64,000 nucleotides of DNA from Micromonospora chersina (GTDB lineage Bacteria > Actinomycetota > Actinomycetes > Mycobacteriales > Micromonosporaceae): assembly GCF_900091475.1 (NCBI RefSeq), contig NZ_FMIB01000002.1, positions 2,480,001-2,544,000 of the forward strand, given 5' to 3'. The translations under genes and the position numbers were made by a program. The notes beneath the pieces were generated by a model. The model saw only the letters and a program-made list of their open reading frames with translations. It had not been told where the DNA came from and did not search any database. Shown piece after piece: positions 8,498 to 15,937 of the stretch. Within the stretch, counting starts at the first letter, position 1. The number at the start of each line of letters is the position of its first letter.

Positions 8498-8540
8498 GTC
8501 AACATAGGTTGACGCAGGGGGCTTGTCAACCTCGGTTGAC
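8498..8540 (-). promoter_or_regulatory. Leaderless promoter with twin GTCAAC palindromes
   Basis: On the minus strand the -35 TTGACA (8524-8529) and -10 TATGTT (8501-8506) are 17 nt apart, close to consensus, and the ATG follows 6 nt after the -10. Two palindromes, GTCAACATAGGTTGAC (8498-8513) and GTCAACCTCGGTTGAC (8525-8540), cover the -10 and the -35. Their centres are 27 bp apart. Binding of a dimer to each would fully block the polymerase, fitting autorepression by the HTH protein. Confidence 0.7.
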
Positions 8541-8600
8541 ACCCCGACACGTGGCCCTGACCTGCCGATCCGCGGCCCGGACCGGTGTTACGGTCCGCAG

Positions 8601-9401
8601 GTGTTCCGCCGCCGCCCGCTGGACCAGCCGGTCCAGGCCCCCCGCCGGCTGGCCGTCGGCCGGCTCACCCTGGAGGTCGCCGGGGGCAGCGTGGTCGGGC
8701 ACCGCTACCCGGAGAACTTCGACGTGCTGCACCTCGACCCGGAACTGCCGCTGGTCGCGGTCGCCGACGGCATGGGCGACGGCGAGGGCAGCCGGGTCGC
8801 CGGCGCCACCGCGATGAGCACCTTCGTGGCGCGGGTCCGCGCCGGCTGGCCGGCGGTCGACGCCGCCGGGCTGCGCGCCGCCACGGCCGAGACCCAGCTC
8901 CGGGTACGCCGGGCCGGAGCGGGACTGGCCGGGCTGACCGGGTGCACCCTCACCGCCCTGGTCGCCGAGCCGGACGGGGCGCAGGGCTGGCTGGTCCAGC
9001 TCGGTGACTCCCGGGCGTACCGGCTGCGCGACGGGCTGCTGGAGCTGGTGACCGTCGACCACACGATGGCCTGGCTCGGCCTGCTGCACGGCTGGTGGCC
9101 GCCGGACTCGCCGGAGGCGGCGCGGGCCCGCTACCAGCTCCTGCGCTACGTCGGGCACCCCGACAGGCCCGAGCCGGACCTGCTCGCCGTGCCGCTCCGC
9201 AGCGGGGACACCTGGCTGCTCTGCACCGACGGGGTGAGCGACCAGATCGGCTACCACCGGCTGCGGGACCTGCTGGCCGCGCGGCGCGACCCGGCCGGGA
9301 CCGTGCGGGCGCTGCTGGCCGCCAGCCTGGCCGAGGGCGGCGATGACAACGCCACAGCGGCGGTCGTCCGCGTCCACCCCACCCTGCCCGCGCCCCGCTG
9401 A
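8601..9401 (+). CDS. PP2C-type protein serine/threonine phosphatase
   Basis: The phosphatase has PP2C motifs in order: VAVADGMGDGEGS with the metal Asp, GCTLTALV, VQLGDSRAYRL, WLLCTDGVSDQI and EGGDDNATAAVV. The enzyme should remove phosphate from Ser/Thr residues of cytoplasmic proteins. The start chosen is GTG 8601 (266 residues), because TACGGT (8589-8594) lies exactly 6 nt upstream and there is no ribosome site. An in-frame TTG at 8523 would begin inside the operator of the divergent HTH gene and is less likely. Confidence 0.82.
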   Translation: MFRRRPLDQPVQAPRRLAVGRLTLEVAGGSVVGHRYPENFDVLHLDPELPLVAVADGMGDGEGSRVAGATAMSTFVARVRAGWPAVDAAGLRAATAETQLRVRRAGAGLAGLTGCTLTALVAEPDGAQGWLVQLGDSRAYRLRDGLLELVTVDHTMAWLGLLHGWWPPDSPEAARARYQLLRYVGHPDRPEPDLLAVPLRSGDTWLLCTDGVSDQIGYHRLRDLLAARRDPAGTVRALLAASLAEGGDDNATAAVVRVHPTLPAPR

Positions 9402-9450
9402 CCCTCCCCGGCCCCGGGAACGGCGACGTGGCGGGAGACACCTGTGACGG

Positions 9451-9478
9451 GCTGACAATCTGTGCAAGAATCGTCAGC
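9451..9478 (+). promoter_or_regulatory. Inverted repeat directly upstream of the TetR gene
   Basis: GCTGAC (9451-9456) and GTCAGC (9473-9478) are the ends of a 28-bp imperfect palindrome ending at the base before ATG 9479. It contains AAGAAT, a possible -10, 7 nt before the ATG. It probably binds the TetR protein and autoregulates the tetR-SDR pair. Confidence 0.5.
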
Positions 9479-10045
9479 ATGTCGAAGGACCGGCTGGAGA
9501 CGATCCTGACCGCCGCGTACGAGTGCTTCACCCGGCACGGGATGCGGCGCACGACGATGGACGACATCGCGGCGGCCGCCGGTATGTCCCGGCCCGCCGT
9601 CTACCAGTACGTCCGCAACAAGGACGACGCCTACCGCCGGCTCGCCGAGCGGCTCTTCGACGGCTCGCTCGCCCAGGCCCGCGAGGCCGCCGCCACGCCC
9701 GGCGCCGACCTGGCGCGGCGGCTGCACGACGTGCTCGCCGCCAAGCTGGAACTCACCCTCCGGCTGCACCGGGAGAGCCGGCACGCCACCGAACTGCTCG
9801 ACACCAGCACCAAGCTCACCGGCGACCTCGTCGAGGCGTACACCCGGGAGCTGACCGACGTGGTGGCCGGCGCGCTGGCCGACGCCGCCGGGCCCCGCGC
9901 CCGCGCGGTGGCCGACGTGCTGGTCGCGCTCACCCGCGGCCTGGAGGCCGACCTCACCGACCCCGACCTGCCCCGGCGGCGGCTGCGCGACGGCGTCGCG
10001 CTCGTCGTCGCGGGCCTGCCCACCCACCCGGGAGACCCCGCATGA
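9479..10045 (+). CDS. TetR-family transcriptional regulator
   Basis: The 188-residue protein begins MSKDRLETILTAAYECFTRHGM. Its N-terminal HTH is standard (TTMDDIAAAAGMSRPAVYQYVRNKDD), followed by a helical ligand domain. The start is ATG 9479, immediately behind a palindrome. The stop overlaps the ATG of the downstream short-chain dehydrogenase by 4 bp. It probably represses itself and the SDR; the ligand is unknown. Confidence 0.86.
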   Translation: MSKDRLETILTAAYECFTRHGMRRTTMDDIAAAAGMSRPAVYQYVRNKDDAYRRLAERLFDGSLAQAREAAATPGADLARRLHDVLAAKLELTLRLHRESRHATELLDTSTKLTGDLVEAYTRELTDVVAGALADAAGPRARAVADVLVALTRGLEADLTDPDLPRRRLRDGVALVVAGLPTHPGDPA

Positions 10046-10866
10046 CCACCGTCCTCGTCACCGGCACCTCCTCCGGCATCGGCCGGGCCACCGTCCGCCG
10101 GCTCGCCCGCCGCCCCGACCTCACCGTGTACGCGACCGCGCGCAACCTCGACGCGATCGCCGACCTCGCCGACTCCGGCGCCCGGCTGCTCCCCCTCGAC
10201 GTGGCCGACGAGGACTCCATGCGCGCCGCGGTGGCCGCGGTCGAGACCGCGCACGGCCACGTCGACGTGCTGGTCAACAACGCCGGCTACGGCGAGTACG
10301 GCCCGATCGAGGAGACCGCGCTGGACCGGGTGCGCGCCCAGTTCGAGACGAACGTGTTCGGGCTCGCCCGGCTCACCCAGCTCGTGCTCCCCGGCATGCG
10401 CCGGGCCGGCCGGGGCCGGATCGTCAACGTCAGCTCGATGGGCGGGCGGCTGGTCTTCCCCGGCGGCGGCTACTACCACGCCAGCAAGTACGCCGTGGAG
10501 GCCATCTCCGACGCCCTGCGGCAGGAGGTGCGCCCGTTCGGCGTGGACGTGGCGATCGTCGAGCCCGGCCTGATCCGCACCGGCTTCGGCGCGGTGGCCT
10601 CCTCCTCCCTGGGCGCCGGCGCCGACCCGGGCAGCCCGTACCGGAGGATGGTCGAGACCGTGGACGCGGTGATGGCGCGGTCGTACCGGAACCGGCTGCT
10701 CTCGGCCACGCCGGACACCGTGGCCCGGGTCATCGAGCGCGCGGCGACCGGCCGCCGGCCGCGCACCCGCTACCTCGTCACCGCCGCCGCCTGGGCCATG
10801 GTGCACACCCGCCGGCTGCTCGGCGCCCGCGTCTTCGACACGGTGAACCGGCTCCAGTTCCGCTGA
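10042..10866 (+). CDS. Short-chain dehydrogenase/reductase (classical SDR)
   Basis: The 274-residue enzyme has the Rossmann nucleotide motif TGTSSGIG near residue 8, NNAGYGEYG, and the catalytic Ser (NVSSMGG) with YYHASKYA giving YxxxK. The C-terminal region resembles actinobacterial SDRs annotated as oxidoreductases acting on ketones or alcohols; substrate unknown. It overlaps the tetR stop (ATGA), so the two genes form one transcript. No signal or membrane segment is evident. Confidence 0.87.
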   Translation: MTTVLVTGTSSGIGRATVRRLARRPDLTVYATARNLDAIADLADSGARLLPLDVADEDSMRAAVAAVETAHGHVDVLVNNAGYGEYGPIEETALDRVRAQFETNVFGLARLTQLVLPGMRRAGRGRIVNVSSMGGRLVFPGGGYYHASKYAVEAISDALRQEVRPFGVDVAIVEPGLIRTGFGAVASSSLGAGADPGSPYRRMVETVDAVMARSYRNRLLSATPDTVARVIERAATGRRPRTRYLVTAAAWAMVHTRRLLGARVFDTVNRLQFR

Positions 10867-10933
10867 CCCGGTCCGAGCGCGCGACCACCCGACTACGGTG
10901 GGTGAGGAGAGCGCGGTCGGGAGGTGAGCCGGG

Positions 10934-11770
10934 ATGCCCGCACCCACCCACGGCGCGGTGGTGGTCGGCGTGGGCAGCTCGGCCGAGGACCTCCAGATGG
11001 TCCGCACGGCCGCCGCGGAGGCCGCCGCGCACGACCGGCCGCTGCACCTGCTGCACGCCTTCAACTGGGCCGCGGCCCTGGAGTCGTTCTCGGTGAGCGG
11101 CCCGCGCGCCGCCGCTGAGGAGCTGCTGGAGAAGGCCGGGCAGGCGGCCGCCGAGGCCGCGCCCACGGTGCCGGTGACCGACGAGATCGTCGAGGGCTCC
11201 CCGGTCGAGGCGCTGATCCGGGCCTCGGACTCGGCGTTCCTGCTGGCCGTCGGCGACGGCGGCATGGCTGGCTGCGCGTCCTGCGTACCGGCCGACGCGC
11301 CGGCCGTGCAGCTCGCCGCCCGGGCCGGCTGCCCGGTGCTGGTCGGCCGGCTCGAACCGCCCCCGCCGGGGCCGGTGCTGGTCGGGTTCGACGGGTCGGA
11401 CAGCTCCCGCGCCACCCTGGGCTACGCCTTCGACTGCGCCGAGAGCCGGGGCGCCCGGCTGCTGACCATCCAGGTGGTGGAGCCCAACCACCAGCCCGAC
11501 GGCGCCGAGCACCTGCTCGAGGAGGCCGTCGCCCGGCACGCGGCCCGGCACCCCCGGGTGGCCGCCGAGTGCCACACCGTCCGCGGCGACCCCGGCGGCG
11601 TCCTGCTGGAACAGTCGCGCTCGGCGCAGGTCGCGCTGGTCGGGGCACGCGGCGACGAGCCGCTGCGCGGCATGCTGGGCGCGGTCAGCCAGACGCTGCT
11701 CTACCACTCGCCGGCCCCGGTGATCGTCGTACGTGGACTCGACCCCGACGACGAGGAGGACGGGTCGTGA
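10934..11770 (+). CDS. Tandem universal stress protein (USP)
   Basis: The 278-residue protein consists of two UspA folds. The N-terminal half begins GAVVVGVGSSAEDLQ but has lost the usual ATP loop. The C-terminal half begins GPVLVGFDGSDSSRATL and ends with GARGDEPLRGMLGAVSQTLL, matching the G-2x-G-9x-G-S/T ATP-binding pattern. GGGAGG precedes ATG 10934. It lies just upstream of phosphoketolase with a DevR-type box between them. Tandem USPs in this context are hallmark members of mycobacterial hypoxia regulons. The first domain is degenerate, unlike the second tandem USP at 14297. Confidence 0.86.
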   Translation: MPAPTHGAVVVGVGSSAEDLQMVRTAAAEAAAHDRPLHLLHAFNWAAALESFSVSGPRAAAEELLEKAGQAAAEAAPTVPVTDEIVEGSPVEALIRASDSAFLLAVGDGGMAGCASCVPADAPAVQLAARAGCPVLVGRLEPPPPGPVLVGFDGSDSSRATLGYAFDCAESRGARLLTIQVVEPNHQPDGAEHLLEEAVARHAARHPRVAAECHTVRGDPGGVLLEQSRSAQVALVGARGDEPLRGMLGAVSQTLLYHSPAPVIVVRGLDPDDEEDGS

Positions 11771-11783
11771 CGCCCGCCCGGCC

Positions 11784-11798
11784 GGGACCTACGGCCCT
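11784..11798. promoter_or_regulatory. DevR/DosR-type box upstream of phosphoketolase
   Basis: GGGACCTACGGCCCT fits the two-half-site form of DevR boxes and is nearly identical to the sites at 21890 and 21947. It lies 100 bp upstream of ATG 11898. Confidence 0.55.
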
Positions 11799-11897
11799 GA
11801 CGCGTCCGCCCGGTGGAGGACGAGGCTGGACGTGCCGGGGGCGGCCGATCCGCTTCCGGGTGGCAGAAGACCCCGAGCCGCGAGAGGCTAACGCAGC

Positions 11898-14300
11898 ATG
11901 GACACCGCTCTGGACCTGCACAGCCCACTGACCGAAGACGAGCTGCGTCGGCTCGACGCCTACTGGCGAGCGGCGAACTACCTGACCGTCGGGCAGATCT
12001 ACCTGCTCGACAACCCGCTGCTCCGCGAGCCGCTCAAGCCCGAGCACATCAAGCCGCGGCTGCTGGGCCACTGGGGCACCAGCCCCGGCCTCAACCTCCT
12101 GTACGCGCACCTCAACCGGGTCATCGTGGCCCGGGACCTGTCCGCCATCTTCGTCACCGGCCCCGGCCACGGCGGTCCGGCCCTGGTGGCCAACACCTGG
12201 CTGGAGGGCACGTACAGCGAGCTCTACCACCACATCCCCCGCGACGAGACCGGCATGCAGCGGCTGTTCCGCCAGTTCTCCTTCCCCGGCGGCATCCCCA
12301 GCCACGTGGCACCGGAGGTGCCGGGCTCGATCCACGAGGGCGGCGAGCTGGGGTACGCGCTGAGCCACGCGTACGGGGCCGCGTTCGACAACCCGGATCT
12401 GCTGGTGGCCTGCGTGATCGGCGACGGCGAGGCGGAGACCGGGCCGCTGGCCGGTAGCTGGCTGTCCAACGTGTTCCTCAACCCGGCCCGTGACGGGGCG
12501 GTGCTGCCCATCCTGCACCTCAACGGCTACAAGATCGCCAACCCGACGGTGCTCGACCGCATCCCCGCCGAGGACCTGCACGAGATGATGCGCGGCTACG
12601 GCTACCAGCCGTACGTGGTCGAGGGCGACGACCCGGCCCGGGTGCACCAGACCCTCGCCGCGACGCTGGACCGGGCGGTCGACGAGATCGCCGAGATCCA
12701 GCGCCGGGCCCGCTCGGGCGGCGAGGTCGAGCGACCCCGCTGGCCGATGATCATCCTCCGTACGCCGAAGGGCTGGACCGGCCCGAAGGACGTCGACGGC
12801 AAGCACGTCGAGGGCACCTTCCGCGCCCACCAGGTGCCCGTCGACGAGGTCCGGGACAACCCGGCGCACCTGGCCGAGCTGGAGAGCTGGCTGCGCAGCT
12901 ACCGGCCGGAGGAGCTGTTCGACGCCACCGGCGGGCCGGTCGCCGAACTGGCCGAGCTGCCCCCGACGGGCGACCGGCGGATGAGCGCCAACCCGGTGGC
13001 CAACGGCGGGCGGCTGCTGCGCGACCTGGAGCTGCCGGACTTCCGTGACTACGCCGTCGACGTCAAGGAGCCGGGCGCGCCCATGGCCGGCGCCACCGGC
13101 GCGCTGGGCCCCTGGATCCGCGACGTGATCAGCCGCAACCCGGAGACCTTCCGCCTGTTCGGGCCCGACGAGGTCGCCTCGAACCGGCTCGGCGCCGCCT
13201 TCGAGGTCACCGACCGGGCGTTCGTGGGCAGCCAGGTCCCGGGCGACGACCACCTCTCCCCCGACGGCCGGGTGATGGAGGTGCTCTCCGAGCACCTGTG
13301 CCAGGGCTGGCTGGAGGGCTACCTGCTGACCGGCCGGCACGGCGTCTTCACCAGCTACGAGGCGTTCATCCACATCGTCGACTCGATGGTCAACCAGCAC
13401 GCCAAGTGGCTCAAGGTGACCCGGCAGATCCCCTGGCGGGAGCCGGTGGCCTCGCTGAACTACCTGCTCTCCAGCCATGTCTGGCGGCAGGACCACAACG
13501 GCTTCTCCCACCAGGACCCGGGCTTCATCGACCACGTGGTCAACAAGAAGGCCGAGGTCGTCCGGGTCTACCTGCCGCCGGACGGCAACACCCTGCTCTC
13601 CACCATGGACCACTGCCTGCGCAGCCGGCACTACATCAACGTGGTGGTGGCCGGCAAGCAGCCGGCGCCCAACTGGCTGACCATGGACGAGGCCATCCAG
13701 CACAACCGCCGCGGCCTGGGCATCTGGGACTGGGCCAGCACCGACGACGGCGAGGAGCCGGACGTGGTGCTCGCCTGCGCCGGCGACGTGCCGACCCTGG
13801 AGACCCTCGCGGCGGCCGACCTGCTCCGCCGGCACCTGCCCGACCTGAAGGTCCGGGTGGTGAACGTGGTCGACCTCATGCGCCTCCAGCCGCCGTCGGA
13901 ACACCCGCACGGCCTGCCCGACAGCGAGTTCGACACCATCTTCACCCGCGACAAGCCGGTCATCTTCGCGTACCACGGCTACCCGTGGCTGATCCACCGG
14001 CTCACCTACCGGCGGACCAACCACGACAACCTGCACGTCCGCGGCTACAAGGAGGAGGGCACCACCACCACGCCGTTCGACATGGTGATGCTCAACGACC
14101 TGGACCGCTTCCACCTCGTCATCGACGTCATCGACCGGCTGCCCGGGCTGCGCTCGCGCGCCGCCCACCTGCGCCAGGAGATGGTCGACGCCCGGCAGGC
14201 CTGCCGCGACTACACCCGCCGGTACGGCGAGGACGACCCCCGGGTCGCCGAGTGGCGCTGGATCCGGGAGACCGACCCCGGCGTGCGGAGCGGGCAGTGA
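11898..14300 (+). CDS. xfp: Xylulose-5-phosphate/fructose-6-phosphate phosphoketolase
   Basis: The 800-residue protein is full length for the family. Visible parts include [20 protein letters not shown] at the N-terminus, the phosphoketolase signature [23 protein letters not shown], the TPP/Mg motif [16 protein letters not shown] with FLNP, and the C-terminal SFPGG and DRFHL blocks. It splits xylulose-5-P (and often fructose-6-P) with phosphate to acetyl-P and an aldose phosphate, giving acetyl-P and ATP without oxygen. It is flanked by two USP genes; the downstream one overlaps by 4 bp. The DevR-type box suggests induction under hypoxia or redox stress. Confidence 0.93.
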   Translation: MDTALDLHSPLTEDELRRLDAYWRAANYLTVGQIYLLDNPLLREPLKPEHIKPRLLGHWGTSPGLNLLYAHLNRVIVARDLSAIFVTGPGHGGPALVANTWLEGTYSELYHHIPRDETGMQRLFRQFSFPGGIPSHVAPEVPGSIHEGGELGYALSHAYGAAFDNPDLLVACVIGDGEAETGPLAGSWLSNVFLNPARDGAVLPILHLNGYKIANPTVLDRIPAEDLHEMMRGYGYQPYVVEGDDPARVHQTLAATLDRAVDEIAEIQRRARSGGEVERPRWPMIILRTPKGWTGPKDVDGKHVEGTFRAHQVPVDEVRDNPAHLAELESWLRSYRPEELFDATGGPVAELAELPPTGDRRMSANPVANGGRLLRDLELPDFRDYAVDVKEPGAPMAGATGALGPWIRDVISRNPETFRLFGPDEVASNRLGAAFEVTDRAFVGSQVPGDDHLSPDGRVMEVLSEHLCQGWLEGYLLTGRHGVFTSYEAFIHIVDSMVNQHAKWLKVTRQIPWREPVASLNYLLSSHVWRQDHNGFSHQDPGFIDHVVNKKAEVVRVYLPPDGNTLLSTMDHCLRSRHYINVVVAGKQPAPNWLTMDEAIQHNRRGLGIWDWASTDDGEEPDVVLACAGDVPTLETLAAADLLRRHLPDLKVRVVNVVDLMRLQPPSEHPHGLPDSEFDTIFTRDKPVIFAYHGYPWLIHRLTYRRTNHDNLHVRGYKEEGTTTTPFDMVMLNDLDRFHLVIDVIDRLPGLRSRAAHLRQEMVDARQACRDYTRRYGEDDPRVAEWRWIRETDPGVRSGQ

Positions 14301-15175
14301 ACGCGAGCCTGGACAGCGAGGAGATCCTCGTCGGCTACGACGGCTCCACCGACGCGTCGGTGGCCCTGGACTGGGCGCTGGACGAGGCCGGACGCTCCGG
14401 CCGGCCGGTCCGGTTGGCGTACGTCTTCGAATGGCTGACCGTGGCCGGCTGGATCGGTCCCGGCGTGGCCCCCGGCGTCTGGCCCGACGAGACGGCCCGG
14501 CGACAGGTCGAGGACCTGGTCCGCAAGGCGGCGGCGGACGCCGCCGCCGAGCGGCCCGGCCTCACCGTGCGGGGCGAGGTCTTCGACGGGCCGCCCGCGC
14601 TGGTCCTCCAGGAACGCTCCGCCGAGGCGCAGATGCTGGTGCTGGGCAGCCGGGGCCACGGCGGCTTCGCCGGCCTGCTCGCCGGCTCCACGGCCGTCTC
14701 CGTCGCCGCCCACGCCCGCTGCCCGGTCATCGTGGTCCGGGACGGCCAGGCGGCCACCTCCGGGCCGGTGGTGGTGGGCGTGGACGGCTCGCCGTCCTCC
14801 GTGCAGGCGCTCGGCTTCGCCTTCGAGCGGGCCGCCCAGCGGGACGTGCCGCTGCGCGCGCTGCGGGTCTGGGAGCCGCCCGGCGAGCGGTGGGTGCCGC
14901 CGGGCTTCGACCCGGAGGAGGCCAGCGCGACCGAGCGCGCCGCCGCCGAGGCGGACCTCGCCTCCTGGCGGAAGTCCTTCCCGGACGTGCCGGTCGAGGT
15001 GGTGGCGAACCCGGGCAACCCGGCCGCGCTGCTGGTCGAGGAGAGCCGCGGGGCACAGCTCGTGGTGGTCGGTTCCCGGGGCCGGGGCGGGCTGCGCGGG
15101 ATGCTGCTCGGCTCGGTGAGCCAGCAACTCATCCACCACTCCCAGTGCCCGGTAGCGGTGGTCCGCGAACGCTGA
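14297..15175 (+). CDS. Tandem universal stress protein (USP), translationally coupled to xfp
   Basis: GTG 14297 overlaps the xfp stop (GTGA). The 292-residue protein has two complete UspA domains: [20 protein letters not shown] with [20 protein letters not shown], and [20 protein letters not shown] with [20 protein letters not shown]. Both therefore keep the ATP-binding G-2x-G-9x-G-S signature. It probably acts as a cytoplasmic nucleotide-binding stress factor made with phosphoketolase. It is better conserved than the tandem USP at 10934. A palindromic repeat follows at 15200-15250. Confidence 0.88.
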   Translation: MNASLDSEEILVGYDGSTDASVALDWALDEAGRSGRPVRLAYVFEWLTVAGWIGPGVAPGVWPDETARRQVEDLVRKAAADAAAERPGLTVRGEVFDGPPALVLQERSAEAQMLVLGSRGHGGFAGLLAGSTAVSVAAHARCPVIVVRDGQAATSGPVVVGVDGSPSSVQALGFAFERAAQRDVPLRALRVWEPPGERWVPPGFDPEEASATERAAAEADLASWRKSFPDVPVEVVANPGNPAALLVEESRGAQLVVVGSRGRGGLRGMLLGSVSQQLIHHSQCPVAVVRER

Positions 15176-15199
15176 ACCCCGCCGGCGCGCGGTTGGTGA

Positions 15200-15250
15200 G
15201 TGGGACGCCATGAAGGTCTCCGGACCGTTGTGACCTCCATGGCGTTCCAC
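15200..15250. repeat. Dispersed palindromic repeat, copy 1
   Basis: The two arms 15200-15218 and 15232-15250 pair over 19 positions with one G-T pair and one mismatch. The outer arm reads GTGGGACGCCATG and CATGGCGTTCCAC, and the loop includes TCTCCGG. The element and its flanks match copy 2 at 24168-24218. It could serve as a terminator for the USP gene, but it has no T-run. Confidence 0.65.
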
Positions 15251-15274
15251 CGACGGTCGCCCTAGTCTGCGGCG

Positions 15275-15937
15275 ATGACATTCACACCGGGGCGGGTCAT
15301 CACCCGTAGGTATGTCCGCGGAGACTGGTGCACCTGGGTGCAACCCATGCGGGTGGTCGCCGACGACGACCGGGGGCTGCTGCTCTGGCACCCGGCGGGC
15401 AGCGACTTCGCCCGCATCGTCGACGCCGACGGCAACACCCAGCACGAGCTGACCATCGACCGGATGCGCGAGCCTCGGCTGACGGTGCTGACCTGGACGG
15501 GCTACGACATCCTGGTGCTCATGCCGCCCGGCGCCGCGCACTCCGTGTGGTGGTTCTTCCGCGACGGCGACTTCGCCGGGTGGTACGTGAACCTGGAGAC
15601 GCCGTACGTCCGTCGGCCCGACGGGGTGGACACCAACGACCATCTCCTCGACATCGTCGTGACGCCGGAGCGCCGCTGGGAGTGGAAGGACGACGACGAG
15701 TTGGAGGCCCGGACCGGCCACCCGCTCTACCTCGACCGGACCACCGCCGCGGCGGTACGCGCCGAGGCCGAGCGGGTGGTCACGCTGATCGAGGCCGGGG
15801 CGTTCCCGTTCGACGGCACCCACACGGACTTCCGACCCGAGCCGGACTGGCCGACGCTGCGGCTGGCGCCGGACGGGACGGCGCCCGTGGGTCAGCGGGT
15901 GTCGGGGCGGTCCTCGGCGGGGCTGAGCGAGAAGTAG
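15275..15937 (+). CDS. DUF402 family protein (possible nucleoside di/triphosphatase)
   Basis: The 220-residue protein matches the DUF402 fold: GDWCTWVQPMRVVADDDRGLLLW near the N-terminus, SVWWFFRDGDFAGWYVNLETPY in the centre, and NDHLLDIVVTPERRWEWKDDDELE with the acidic metal-binding residues. Relatives hydrolyse nucleoside di- or triphosphates with a divalent metal; the role here is unproven. TAGTCT (15263-15268) lies exactly 6 nt before ATG 15275, so the mRNA is likely leaderless. The last 46 bp overlap the convergent ATPase gene tail to tail. Confidence 0.8.
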   Translation: MTFTPGRVITRRYVRGDWCTWVQPMRVVADDDRGLLLWHPAGSDFARIVDADGNTQHELTIDRMREPRLTVLTWTGYDILVLMPPGAAHSVWWFFRDGDFAGWYVNLETPYVRRPDGVDTNDHLLDIVVTPERRWEWKDDDELEARTGHPLYLDRTTAAAVRAEAERVVTLIEAGAFPFDGTHTDFRPEPDWPTLRLAPDGTAPVGQRVSGRSSAGLSEK

